From a virus: a stretch of DNA of 23,924 nt. The position numbers were made by a program, and so were the translations under genes. The notes under the pieces were generated by a model. That model saw only the letters and a list, made by a program, of their open reading frames with translations. It did no database searches and was not told where the DNA came from. Shown in pieces: positions 1 through 6,371 of the stretch. Within the stretch, counting starts at the first letter, position 1. Each line of letters begins with the position of its first letter. Location: IMG/VR virus record IMGVR_UViG_3300021093_000360, positions 1 through 23,924 of that record. One strand, given 5' to 3'.

Positions 1-141
1 ATTGTGGAATTTGTGGTAGAACATCAGCGCAGACTGAGAGAGATCAGTTTGAGAACTGTGCTGAAAGTGGCAGATTTGGCCAAGGCATTTCCTGATACTT
101 GGGAAGAAGTATCCGTACAAACCATACTGAAGCCTAGATAA
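1..141 (+). CDS. C-terminal end of an unidentified protein (possibly AAA+ ATPase)
   Basis: An open frame runs from the window edge through 46 codons to a TAA at 139-141, one base before the ligase ATG. It is rich in charged helical residues (VVEHQRRLREISLRTV) and ends in WEEVSVQTILKPR. The pattern 'EHQRRLREISLRTVLKVADL' resembles the C-terminal helical lid of phage AAA+ ATPases, as I remember that family. No catalytic motif lies inside the window, so this identification is weak. It is probably co-transcribed with the ligase, because only one base separates the two genes. Confidence 0.6.
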   Translation: MVEFVVEHQRRLREISLRTVLKVADLAKAFPDTWEEVSVQTILKPR

Positions 142-142
142 T

Positions 143-1477
143 ATGAGAACTCAACCACAAGACGTTATTGCTAAACTGGAAGCAGACAACAGTAGACTGG
201 CCAAGGAAGCCATACTGCTTAAAGCCATGCAGGAAGGATTGAATGAATTCTTTGAAGGAGTCCGCATGTGTTTGGATAAACTTTACACATTTGGAGTGAA
301 GCAAGTGCCAGAGAAAGACACAGTGATTCAAGCTCAAGGATGTGAATGGAAGATATTCAAACAGTTGGCAGAACAACTGCATCGCAGAGAACTCACTGGG
401 CATGCGGCTCGTGATGCAATTAATCTTGTGATGAGTTCGGCCACTGCAGAACAATGGAATGGATTTTACAGAAGAATCCTAATCAAAGATTTAAGATGTG
501 GCGTGAGTGAAAAAACAGTGAACAGTGTGGCTACCAAGAACAAATTTAAACAGTATCAAGTGCCTGTGTTTACCTGTCAACTGGCGCATGACAGTGCCAA
601 TCATGAAAAGAAGTTGGTGGGCAAGAAAATGTTGGAAGTAAAATTGGATGGAGTAAGAGTGGTCACCATTGTGTATCCTGATGGCAAGGTGGATATGTTC
701 AGTAGAAATGGTAAAGAATTCACAAACTTTGGACACATTGCAGAACAAATATCACAAGTGGTTAAAAAAAGTCCACCTCCATATCCTGTGGTATTGGATG
801 GAGAAGTGATGAGCGAAAATTTCCAGGATCTAATGAAACAGGTACATCGAAAGGAATCCAAAGGCGCTTTGGATGCTGTGTTGCATTTGTTTGATTTTTT
901 ACCATTGGAGAATTTTATGAAAGGCTTTTGGGACAAAAAACAGACAGATAGATCAGCCATGCTGAAGGCTTGGTATGAACAGCATAAAAGCAGTTTAAAC
1001 GCCGTTACAGTGTTGGCACATGAGATTGTGGACTTGGATACAGCTACGGGACAAAAGACCTACACAGAGGTTAATAAGAGGGCAGTAGAGGGTGGATACG
1101 AAGGCATCATGATCAAAGATGTGGATGCTGCATATGAATGCAAAAGAAGTCATGCTTGGTTGAAATTGAAACCGTTTATTGAAGTCAGTTTAACGGTGAA
1201 ATCCGTTGAAGAAGGCACAGGTAGGAATGTGGGTAAACTGGGTGCATTCATTGTGGAGGGTGTGGACGATAAAAAAATAATCAAATCAAATGTGGGCTCA
1301 GGACTGACAGATGAACAACGTGATGAGTTTTGGAAAGACAAAAAATCATTGATTGGGCAGGTGATTGAAGTGAGAGCAGATGCTATCACCCAGAATCAGG
1401 ATGCTGTCAATGAATATTCTCTGCGTTTTCCAAGATTTATGAAATTTAGGGGATTTGAAAAAGGGGAGAAAATCTAA
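143..1477 (+). CDS. 30: ATP-dependent DNA ligase (T4 gp30 type)
   Basis: This 444-residue protein would seal nicks in duplex DNA during phage replication, repair and recombination, using ATP to adenylate an active-site lysine. The nucleotidyltransferase signature is complete. Motif I is K167-L-D-G-V-R, motif III is VLDGE near 218, motif IV is EGIMIKD at 320-326 and motif V is WLKLKPF at 339-345. An OB-fold follows, with GSGL near 386 and a closing LRFPRFMKFR. Upstream, ILIKDLRCGVSEKTVN (112-127) is the segment usually seen before the adenylation domain in T4-type and archaeal/eukaryotic-like ligases. Length is close to T4 gp30 (487 aa). The ATG at 143 follows the previous stop by one base, and no better start is visible. 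A tail of small ORFs follows with 2-nt or overlapping junctions. Identification as a ligase is firm; orthology to gp30 is inferred. Confidence 0.96.
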   Translation: MRTQPQDVIAKLEADNSRLAKEAILLKAMQEGLNEFFEGVRMCLDKLYTFGVKQVPEKDTVIQAQGCEWKIFKQLAEQLHRRELTGHAARDAINLVMSSATAEQWNGFYRRILIKDLRCGVSEKTVNSVATKNKFKQYQVPVFTCQLAHDSANHEKKLVGKKMLEVKLDGVRVVTIVYPDGKVDMFSRNGKEFTNFGHIAEQISQVVKKSPPPYPVVLDGEVMSENFQDLMKQVHRKESKGALDAVLHLFDFLPLENFMKGFWDKKQTDRSAMLKAWYEQHKSSLNAVTVLAHEIVDLDTATGQKTYTEVNKRAVEGGYEGIMIKDVDAAYECKRSHAWLKLKPFIEVSLTVKSVEEGTGRNVGKLGAFIVEGVDDKKIIKSNVGSGLTDEQRDEFWKDKKSLIGQVIEVRADAITQNQDAVNEYSLRFPRFMKFRGFEKGEKI

Positions 1478-1479
1478 AC

Positions 1480-1674
1480 ATGAGCATCAATCAAACTGAT
1501 ATCATTAAAAAGGCAATGGCAGAAAATAGAAAACTGTTTTTGAGTGAAATGAAACAATTGAATGACAAAATTGATGCATTGGACGCAAGACTCACAAAAC
1601 ACATTTCTTTCATAGAGAATGTGTATGCACCACTCAGCAACAGCATCGATAAATTTAAAAAATTTTTTAAATAA
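1480..1674 (+). CDS. Small charged helical protein, unknown function
   Basis: This is a 64-residue protein that I do not recognise with a named function. It starts 2 nt after the ligase stop and has a purine-rich GGGGAG at 1463-1468, 11 nt upstream of the ATG, as a possible ribosome site. The sequence is predicted helical and charged, with hydrophobic spacing in 15-45 that could form a short coiled coil (LSEMKQLNDKIDALDARL). It ends with a lysine/phenylalanine cluster (DKFKKFFK). The segment HISFIENVYAPL resembles small proteins I recall from marine T4-like phages. Position suggests co-transcription with the ligase. No cysteines, no signal peptide and no membrane segment are visible. Confidence 0.7.
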   Translation: MSINQTDIIKKAMAENRKLFLSEMKQLNDKIDALDARLTKHISFIENVYAPLSNSIDKFKKFFK

Positions 1675-1675
1675 C

Positions 1676-1891
1676 ATGAAGAAATATGTGATTGAAGTTT
1701 CTGTGGGTGACAATGTATCAGTGGGACGTTTTAGAAATGTTTTAACTAAAATAAGAGACATCACATTAGATGCACATGGACAGCCCATCATACACACCAA
1801 CAAAGGTCCAAAAAAACTATTCAGTTGTAGATTAACCAAACTGGAACCAGGCACTAAAACACCTAAACAAATACTGCAGGAAAAAAGATGA
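1676..1891 (+). CDS. Small basic protein, unknown function
   Basis: This is a 71-residue protein without a recognised family. The ATG at 1676 begins one base after the TAA of the preceding gene. The same frame is open upstream to another ATG at 1619, but that would overlap the previous gene by 56 bp, so the shorter form is preferred. The first half looks beta-rich (KKYVIEVSVGDNVSVGRFRNV) and could be a small barrel. The second half is basic (KGPKKLFSCRLTKL, then TPKQILQEKR). Its last four bases overlap the next start (ATGA), suggesting translational coupling. The basic character would allow nucleic-acid binding, but nothing in the sequence shows it. Confidence 0.7.
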   Translation: MKKYVIEVSVGDNVSVGRFRNVLTKIRDITLDAHGQPIIHTNKGPKKLFSCRLTKLEPGTKTPKQILQEKR

Positions 1892-2103
1892 GTCAGGACA
1901 TGGCTCTGTGGTTTGGCATTGCATTGATATTTTTCATAGGTGCTTGTGTGGGCTGGTATCTGTGTGTGGTATGGTATGAAAAAAGAATATTCAGCATGAT
2001 TGATGCCTGTCATACACTCAATGCTCACACCATATCAACCTTGGAAAAAACACTCGAAACCAAACGAGACATACAGGAATTATACAAAGAACACAAATCT
2101 TAA
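1888..2103 (+). CDS. Small single-pass membrane protein
   Basis: This 71-residue protein overlaps the previous gene by 4 bp (ATGA), with AGGA at about 1878-1881 as ribosome site. Residues 6-29 form one strongly hydrophobic, tryptophan-rich membrane segment (LWFGIALIFFIGACVGWYL is its core). A charged, mostly helical tail of about 40 residues follows (STLEKTLETKRDIQELYKEH). The short uncharged N-terminus and the positive charge just after the segment (YEKR) suggest N-out/C-in topology by the positive-inside rule. There is no lipobox, so a spanin lipoprotein is not supported. The function is unknown. It is the last gene before a probable sigma70-like promoter at 2107. Confidence 0.72.
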   Translation: MSQDMALWFGIALIFFIGACVGWYLCVVWYEKRIFSMIDACHTLNAHTISTLEKTLETKRDIQELYKEHKS

Positions 2104-2106
2104 AGG

Positions 2107-2135
2107 TTGATTTTAGATTGTTTAGGCTATATAAA
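2107..2135 (+). promoter_or_regulatory. sigma70-like (early) promoter, TTGATT-N17-TATAAA
   Basis: TTGATT at 2107-2112 and TATAAA at 2130-2135 are separated by exactly 17 bp, in the short gap between the membrane protein and the 2142 gene. Only 6 nt separate the -10 element from the ATG, so a transcript would start at or beside the start codon. This argues for the ATG at 2142 over the upstream TTG at 2118. Confidence 0.5.
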
Positions 2136-2141
2136 ACTATT

Positions 2142-2978
2142 ATGCTTGAACAGGATGATCCGGTGGTTGAAACCAAACGACCCAATATACAGGAAGTTAT
2201 TCAAAGTCAATCACGCAGTAAAAAACAAGTAATAGAAGAGATCATCAATAAATTTTATGATGATCCTAAAAATTTTAGCCTCACAAGTTTTAATTTTTAT
2301 GACATCCTAGTGAAAGCTGGAGTCAACCAAGCACACGCGAGATACATACGTCAAGACTATCAAGAATTTTTAGATGAAGTGCAAAGTATCAATAAAAAAC
2401 CAGACAGCAATGCCAGCGAAGATGATTTGGATTTTCATCAACAATTGTTGGAAGCCTATGAAGATTTAACCAAACAGGATATTGAACTGTTGAAAGAATT
2501 ACTGACCAGTTGTGTCAAAGCCTGTGACTTGATCATAGACACTGCCAAAGCCAACCGTAAACGACCAAAAAAACGCCACAGACCCAAAGAACGCATTGTA
2601 GCCAAATTGAAATACAAAATTAATGATGACAAATACCATGTGGTCAGTGTGAATCCCACTGAAATCATAGGTGCCAGTTATCTGTGGGTGTTTAATGTGA
2701 ACACACGCAAAATAGGTCGCTATGTGGCCAAAACATTGGATCCGCAGGGCATGGGCAGAGATGGCACAGGACTGCAGGTCAAAGGCACCAGTATCATAGG
2801 ATACAATGAAGAAACCAGCCTGCAAAAGACCCTTAGACAGCCAGAAGCACAATTAGAAGAGTTCAAGAACTGCGGTAAAATTAAAATCAAGACATTTTTG
2901 GAGGATATAAAAACCACCGAAACCAAACTGAATGGACGCATAAATCCAGACACCATACTATTAAAAACTTTGGCATAA
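2142..2978 (+). CDS. Conserved phage protein of unknown function with a basic linker
   Basis: The product is 278 residues from the ATG at 2142. An in-frame TTG at 2118 would add eight residues but lies inside the promoter. The N-terminal half is acidic and helical (about 1-135). A strongly basic stretch follows at about 137-152 (NRKRPKKRHRPKER). The C-terminal half is more globular: VVSVNPTEIIGASYLWVFNVNTR, a glycine-rich GMGRDGTGLQVKGTSIIGY, and ETSLQKTLRQPEAQ. I recall similar 'KGTSI...F/Y...TSLQKTLRKPE' endings in unnamed proteins of T4-like marine phages. The basic linker suggests DNA or RNA contact, but the function is unknown. Expression from an early-type promoter suggests a role before virion assembly, although a late-gene promoter overlaps its stop codon. 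Confidence 0.85.
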   Translation: MLEQDDPVVETKRPNIQEVIQSQSRSKKQVIEEIINKFYDDPKNFSLTSFNFYDILVKAGVNQAHARYIRQDYQEFLDEVQSINKKPDSNASEDDLDFHQQLLEAYEDLTKQDIELLKELLTSCVKACDLIIDTAKANRKRPKKRHRPKERIVAKLKYKINDDKYHVVSVNPTEIIGASYLWVFNVNTRKIGRYVAKTLDPQGMGRDGTGLQVKGTSIIGYNEETSLQKTLRQPEAQLEEFKNCGKIKIKTFLEDIKTTETKLNGRINPDTILLKTLA

Positions 2979-2981
2979 ATA
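2974..2981 (+). promoter_or_regulatory. T4-type late promoter CATAAATA
   Basis: CATAAATA overlaps the stop codon of the upstream gene and lies 5 nt before the ATG at 2987. The known T4 late consensus is TATAAATA with initiation a few bases downstream, so the mRNA would be effectively leaderless. Confidence 0.6.
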
Positions 2982-2986
2982 ATTGC

Positions 2987-3889
2987 ATGCCAAGCAATGC
3001 TAAGAAAAACCTCGAGAAAAATGTAGCTGCAATCAACAACAGTGCAGACGAATTCACCAACAGTCTAAAAGCACTGGCTAATTCCACAGCAGATATGATT
3101 GATAACAAGCATGTGCAGAGCAAACCCATTGAATTTTTTGGCACAGCTGACAACTCACCCTACAACAAAGGACTACAATGGACCGGAGTGGGAGACACCA
3201 AATATTTCATTCTGTTGCCAGATCCAGATCGCATTTGGAGCAGTGTCAACATAGACCTAAAAGATGGCAATAGTATCAGCATAGACAACACGCCTGTGTT
3301 GAGTGCCAATGAATTAGGCAAAACAGTGACCAAAAGCAATTTAAAACAAGTGGGCACACTGAAGAATCTAGTGGTGGCAGGTGATTTAAATGTGAGTCAA
3401 TTTATTGTGTTTGACTCAGGCATGAACAGATTAGGGGTGGGCACAGAAAGTCCAAATGCTCAACTCAGCGTGGCCAGCAACTCAGTAGAATTCATTGTGG
3501 AGCCACAAGCAGGTATGGCAAACATTGGCACATTTACCAACAGCGGCCTAAACATTAGAACTGACAACACAGACAGAATATCTATAGCAGCTAATGGAAA
3601 CATAGCGTTGGGAATCAAAGGCAACACTGAAACAAAAATAAATCTATATGGCAAAGTGGGCATAGGAGTAACCAGCATAGAACCAGACATAAGTCTCAGC
3701 ACAGTTGGAGCAGTTAAACTGCAAAATAAAAAGTTCGAAGTTGGCAATGCTATTCCAGTGTCAGGCACCTATAACAAAGGTGATGTGATGTGGAACGCTA
3801 ATCCATCTCCAGGGAATGTGATAGGTTGGGTCTGTGTATTAGCAGGCACACCAGGACAATGGAAATCATTCGGAAACATATCAAATTAA
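2987..3889 (+). CDS. Fibre-like virion structural protein
   Basis: This is a 300-residue protein behind a late promoter. The N-terminus (1-45) is helical and may form a short coiled coil (AAINNSADEFTNSLKALAN). The middle is low in charged residues and rich in Asn, Ser, Thr and Gly, with short beta repeats (VAGDLNVSQFIVFDSGMNRL, GVGTESPNAQLSV, GNIALGIKGNTETKINL). These are typical of trimeric beta-structured fibre or collar proteins. The C-terminus (about 262-297) reads GDVMWNANPSPGNVIGWVC then AGTPGQWKSFG, a module I know from many phage fibre and adhesin tips. It is related in style to the end of the 83-residue protein at 16515. Virion location is inferred from composition and promoter class. 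The tail is overlapped by the next gene. Confidence 0.75.
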   Translation: MPSNAKKNLEKNVAAINNSADEFTNSLKALANSTADMIDNKHVQSKPIEFFGTADNSPYNKGLQWTGVGDTKYFILLPDPDRIWSSVNIDLKDGNSISIDNTPVLSANELGKTVTKSNLKQVGTLKNLVVAGDLNVSQFIVFDSGMNRLGVGTESPNAQLSVASNSVEFIVEPQAGMANIGTFTNSGLNIRTDNTDRISIAANGNIALGIKGNTETKINLYGKVGIGVTSIEPDISLSTVGAVKLQNKKFEVGNAIPVSGTYNKGDVMWNANPSPGNVIGWVCVLAGTPGQWKSFGNISN

Positions 3890-4185
3890 AAAAACGTAAG
3901 TTAAAAAACCAAATTAAATTTTGGGAAAAGATGGGCAAAATAGGTCCAGCTTTTCTATTAATTTTAATATTGTTTTTATTATTCACGCAGGAGAATTCTC
4001 AAGATTGGTTATTGTTGAGTGTGGCTGGCATGCTGAGTGTGGTGGCTGTGATATGGTGGTGGTGGGTGATAAATTCTGTAAACAACATATATGACACCAT
4101 GCAGCGTTCTATGAAAAAATTTGAGAAGATTATATTAGAAATCAAGCAAATAAGAACACAGTATAAACAAAATAAAGATCAATAA
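3859..4185 (+). CDS. Two-helix membrane protein, unknown function
   Basis: The product is 108 residues from the ATG at 3859, which lies inside the previous gene (31-bp overlap, different frame). An alternative ATG at 3931 would give 84 residues and keep both membrane segments. A basic N-terminal stretch (HIKLKKRKLKNQIKFWEK) precedes two membrane segments, GPAFLLILILFLLF and WLLLSVAGMLSVVAVIWWWWVI, joined by a short QENSQD loop. A helical tail follows (YDTMQRSMKKFEKIILEIKQI). Both termini are predicted inside. The hairpin with a charged tail could be holin-like, but I see nothing that proves this. Its stop overlaps the stop of the convergent minus-strand gene by 7 bp. Confidence 0.7.
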   Translation: MEIIRKHIKLKKRKLKNQIKFWEKMGKIGPAFLLILILFLLFTQENSQDWLLLSVAGMLSVVAVIWWWWVINSVNNIYDTMQRSMKKFEKIILEIKQIRTQYKQNKDQ

Positions 4186-4619
4186 CTCCAAACATCTTTT
4201 AGATATTGCTTGTGCCAAAAACGATAATATCCTTTTTGTTGTAAATTCTTTCTTGCAGCCATGAGATCTGATCTTGGTTGACACAATATTAAATTTTGCC
4301 GCATGTTGCCTGTGTTGATACCTTTAATTTTTGTATTGTACTGTGAATGATCTGGCAAAAAAATATATTTTTTATATCTGTTGTTGAATCTGTCACACAC
4401 AGATTCCATTTGTTTCGTTGTGATTGTTTGGTTCATTCTGTATATGATCACTGCTGCATGATTAAAAATTTTCATGTCCCGTTGGAAATTTATATTGTTG
4501 TGAATGCACTGTATGATTTTATAATTGGCTTTGGCTGCAAAAGGGCATATGTTCCAACCATTCAAACTGGGATAAGTTTGATTGAGTCGTTGAATCCAAT
4601 GTGTGATTGATGTTTGCAT
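4179..4619 (-). CDS. Unknown protein with NGWNICPFA motif
   Basis: This 146-residue protein is the second gene of a two-gene minus-strand unit and starts 2 nt after the oxygenase-like gene ends. The N-terminus has HWIQRLNQTYPSLNGWNICP with Cys25-Pro-Phe-Ala. This resembles the 'W(I)...LNxCPFA' signature I recall from DUF1415-type proteins, but the rest does not obviously match. Further on there are basic and aromatic stretches (RFNNRYKKYIFLPDH; RFWHKQYLKDVW). The function is unknown. A competing plus-strand reading frame at 4347-4610 lacks any motif and is rejected. Pairing with a putative 2OG oxygenase is the only functional hint. Confidence 0.7.
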   Translation of the reverse strand: MQTSITHWIQRLNQTYPSLNGWNICPFAAKANYKIIQCIHNNINFQRDMKIFNHAAVIIYRMNQTITTKQMESVCDRFNNRYKKYIFLPDHSQYNTKIKGINTGNMRQNLILCQPRSDLMAARKNLQQKGYYRFWHKQYLKDVWSY

Positions 4620-4621
4620 TA

Positions 4622-5182
4622 CTATGCCAAGAAAAATTCTAAATTTTCTTTAAATTTTACTGTTAAAGACATCCTACGATCCACCCCTTCGTCTAGTATC
4701 ACATTGTGCAGCACATCAGTTCTCAAAACTGTGGGCACATACAACCGGAAACTGTCAATTAACTCACAATCATTAAAATCAGCATAAATTACTCTCTGTA
4801 AATTTCCGTCTGCATCTGTTTTTGTTTGTTTGCCATCTTTTAATCTGTAATAGTTGGTGGTTGATTTTTCACAGTTTAAAATTGGTAAATTTATTCTCAC
4901 TGCATCAGATTCTTTGGTGTCCGTGCCCACAGAACTGTGATAATCTACATGAATAAAATCATGCCATTGAGCATTTGACACAATCACAGCCAAATCAACC
5001 ACAGTGATTGCATAAGGATTAAAAATTGTTTGTAAATTAGGAAATTCATTTAAAATTTTTTTCACATCGAGAGGTATGAAAAACTCCTGCCTATGTGCAT
5101 AGTGTTTGATCAAATAGGGCGTGATGTTCTGCAACAATGATTGAAAATCTTTGTTTAGGTCTAGATGTTTGTAAAATTTCAT
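4622..5182 (-). CDS. 2OG-Fe(II) oxygenase-like protein
   Basis: This is a 186-residue protein with the layout of a double-stranded beta-helix dioxygenase. A candidate metal triad is visible: H78-x-D80 in FIHVDYHS and H159 in LRTDVLHNV. R170 (VDRRMSLTVKF) sits where the 2-oxoglutarate carboxylate is normally held. RINLPILNCEKSTTNYY between them fits the core strands. This family hydroxylates or otherwise oxidises proteins, nucleic acids or small molecules with Fe(II), O2 and 2-oxoglutarate, and such genes are frequent in marine T4-like phages. The substrate is unknown. A minus-strand TATAAATA at 5218-5211 lies 28 nt upstream of the ATG. No Shine-Dalgarno is visible. Family call by motif only. 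Confidence 0.65.
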   Translation of the reverse strand: MKFYKHLDLNKDFQSLLQNITPYLIKHYAHRQEFFIPLDVKKILNEFPNLQTIFNPYAITVVDLAVIVSNAQWHDFIHVDYHSSVGTDTKESDAVRINLPILNCEKSTTNYYRLKDGKQTKTDADGNLQRVIYADFNDCELIDSFRLYVPTVLRTDVLHNVILDEGVDRRMSLTVKFKENLEFFLA

Positions 5183-5195
5183 ATCAGCGAGAGGT

Positions 5196-5203
5196 TATAA
5201 ATA
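5196..5203 (+). promoter_or_regulatory. T4-type late promoter TATAAATA (rightward)
   Basis: This is an exact match to the T4 late consensus, reading toward the gene at 5240. It forms one arm of an inverted repeat with the leftward copy at 5211-5218, so the two promoters face each other. Confidence 0.6.
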
Positions 5204-5210
5204 ATAGCAG

Positions 5211-5218
5211 TATTTATA
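5211..5218 (-). promoter_or_regulatory. T4-type late promoter TATAAATA (leftward)
   Basis: The plus strand reads TATTTATA, so the minus strand has the exact late consensus, reading toward the minus-strand genes that begin at 5182. Seven bases separate it from the rightward copy. Confidence 0.6.
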
Positions 5219-5239
5219 AACCAAAAAATATATCATACT

Positions 5240-5818
5240 ATGATTGTGATAGGCAACGGTGAAAGCAGAAAACACATTAATTTTGATTTAATTAAAGAAT
5301 TGAAAGTGGGCTGTAATGCCATCTGCAGAGACTGGCACATGGATCATCTCATCTGTTGTGATAGAAAAATGGTATTGGAGGCACTCACGAGGATTGATTT
5401 CAACAAGACCAAAGTGTACACACGCACAGACAATGTTCACATGGACAAAAATTTATTGGCATTGCCCTCACTGCCCAAAGTTTCAAAGGATCGCAGAGAC
5501 CAACCCATACACTGGGGCAGTGGTGCATATGCTGTGCTGCTGGCCAGTGGCATCAACAGCAACTCTTTGATCAAATTGATAGGATTTGACTTGTATGGCA
5601 ACCTCAATTTGCTGAATAATGTGTACAAAGACACACAAAATTACAACAGTTCTGCCAGTCACAGCGTGGATCCTAGATATTGGATATATCAAATGGCATT
5701 GTGTTTTGACGCTCATCCACATCAGAATTATGTGCTGTATCACAAACCAAATTTCAATGTGCCTGCAGAGTGGAATTCAGCCAATCTATCATTTAAGCTA
5801 TTGACAGATTTCAGTTAA
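5240..5818 (+). CDS. Rossmann-like protein, possible GT42/DUF115-type glycosyltransferase
   Basis: This 192-residue protein opens with MIVIGNGESR followed by VGCNAICRDW. That arrangement resembles the 'xGNGPSL...RCN' nucleotide-sugar pocket of family 42 sialyltransferases (CstI/II) and of MptE-like DUF115 proteins. A second match is GSGAYAVLLASGI...LIKLIGFDLYG (about 93-120). It parallels the 'SG.Y....A...G...IYL.GIDFY' strand-helix-strand of the same fold. The third member of its neighbourhood, at 6383, is a DxD glycosyltransferase, which fits a sugar-modification role for virion or DNA. The predicted start follows a late promoter by 36 nt. The catalytic assignment is not certain; a nucleotide-sugar-binding fold is the safe statement. 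Confidence 0.6.
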   Translation: MIVIGNGESRKHINFDLIKELKVGCNAICRDWHMDHLICCDRKMVLEALTRIDFNKTKVYTRTDNVHMDKNLLALPSLPKVSKDRRDQPIHWGSGAYAVLLASGINSNSLIKLIGFDLYGNLNLLNNVYKDTQNYNSSASHSVDPRYWIYQMALCFDAHPHQNYVLYHKPNFNVPAEWNSANLSFKLLTDFS

Positions 5819-5829
5819 GACATTATATT
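5801..5829 (+). promoter_or_regulatory. sigma70-like (early) promoter, TTGACA-N17-TATATT
   Basis: A perfect TTGACA at 5801-5806 is followed 17 bp later by TATATT at 5824-5829. It overlaps the 3' end of the upstream gene and reads toward the QueD-like gene at 5922. A late octamer begins 4 bp after it, giving a stacked early plus late promoter. Confidence 0.6.
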
Positions 5830-5833
5830 TGTC

Positions 5834-5841
5834 TATAAATA
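5834..5841 (+). promoter_or_regulatory. T4-type late promoter TATAAATA
   Basis: Exact late consensus, 8 nt before the ATG of an 18-codon ORF (5850) and 80 nt before the QueD-like gene. It lies directly downstream of the sigma70-like promoter at 5801. Confidence 0.6.
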
Positions 5842-5849
5842 GATTTAAA

Positions 5850-5906
5850 ATGTCTACACAGAGGACTTGGTATAATCCCTCTATAAAAATTCTTCTACCA
5901 TATTAA
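5850..5906 (+). CDS. Candidate 18-residue micro-ORF / leader peptide
   Basis: ATG at 5850 and TAA at 5904-5906 enclose MSTQRTWYNPSIKILLPY. The ORF starts 8 nt after an exact late promoter, the spacing seen for real late genes here, and sits alone in the 103-bp gap before the QueD-like gene. It could be a leader peptide, a very small late protein or chance. It shows no similarity that I recognise. Low confidence. Confidence 0.25.
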   Translation: MSTQRTWYNPSIKILLPY

Positions 5907-5921
5907 ACAAAGAAAATTGAT

Positions 5922-6371
5922 ATGGTAAAATATTACAGTACAAAAACTTACGGCAATGATCGTGGATTCAGCTGTGCGTTTAGACAGCCCAATGCCACAC
6001 ATTCACACTGTTCACAAGTTCACGGCTACAGTTTAGGTTTTAAATTTGTGTTTGAATCAGAACATCTAGACAATAACAATTGGGTGTATGACTTTGGTGA
6101 CTGCAAATGGATCAAACAGTATCTGGAAGAAACTTTTGATCACACATTGGCCATAGATGAAAATGATGAATATCTGCCTGAATTGCGCAAGTTAGAAGAA
6201 AAAGGATGGTGTAGATTGAAAGTGATGCAGGGAGTGGGCTGCGAAAAATTTGCACAACATGTGTATGATTATGTGGCACCTGCCATACTACTGCGCACAC
6301 AAAACAGAGTGAGATTGCACAGCGTGGAAGTTTTCGAACACGGAGCCAACTCGGCTATTGTACAAAAATAA
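5922..6371 (+). CDS. queD: QueD-like 6-carboxytetrahydropterin synthase family protein
   Basis: This 149-residue protein belongs to the 6-pyruvoyl/6-carboxytetrahydropterin synthase fold, the second step toward 7-deazaguanines (queuosine and phage DNA modification). Visible marks are HSHCSQVHGY (27-36), DFGDCKWIKQYLEETFDHT (57-75), GVGCEKFAQHV (104-114) and a terminal VEVFEHGANSA with Glu136. Cys30 aligns with the catalytic cysteine and His34 with one zinc ligand. The usual first zinc histidine is Phe20 and the third is Tyr36. A group of proteobacterial homologues that I recall shares this HSHCxxxHGY form, so another histidine (H27 or H29) may complete the site. No other 7-deazaguanine gene is in the window. 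Fold call is firm, reaction less so. Confidence 0.85.
   Translation: MVKYYSTKTYGNDRGFSCAFRQPNATHSHCSQVHGYSLGFKFVFESEHLDNNNWVYDFGDCKWIKQYLEETFDHTLAIDENDEYLPELRKLEEKGWCRLKVMQGVGCEKFAQHVYDYVAPAILLRTQNRVRLHSVEVFEHGANSAIVQK

Noticed and set aside
137-142. GATAAT directly before the ligase ATG as a -10 element
   Set aside because: The -35 position reads CGTACA and the element abuts the ATG; probably chance at a gene junction.
1474-2028. 184-codon minus-strand open frame across the three small genes after the ligase
   Set aside because: It lacks motifs and any promoter. The plus-strand genes have ribosome sites, ATGA coupling and coherent protein properties.
3826-3858. TTG upstream start for the two-helix membrane protein
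   Set aside because: It would deepen the overlap with the fibre gene; ATG 3859 (or 3931) is more likely.
4347-4610. 87-codon plus-strand open frame opposite the CPFA-motif gene
   Set aside because: No motif or promoter; the minus-strand frame has the conserved-looking NGWNICPFA and is coupled to its neighbour.
5818-5834. Small hairpin AGACA-N7-TGTCT after the gene at 5240
   Set aside because: A five-base-pair stem with no T tract and an AT-rich loop overlaps two promoters; not a credible terminator.
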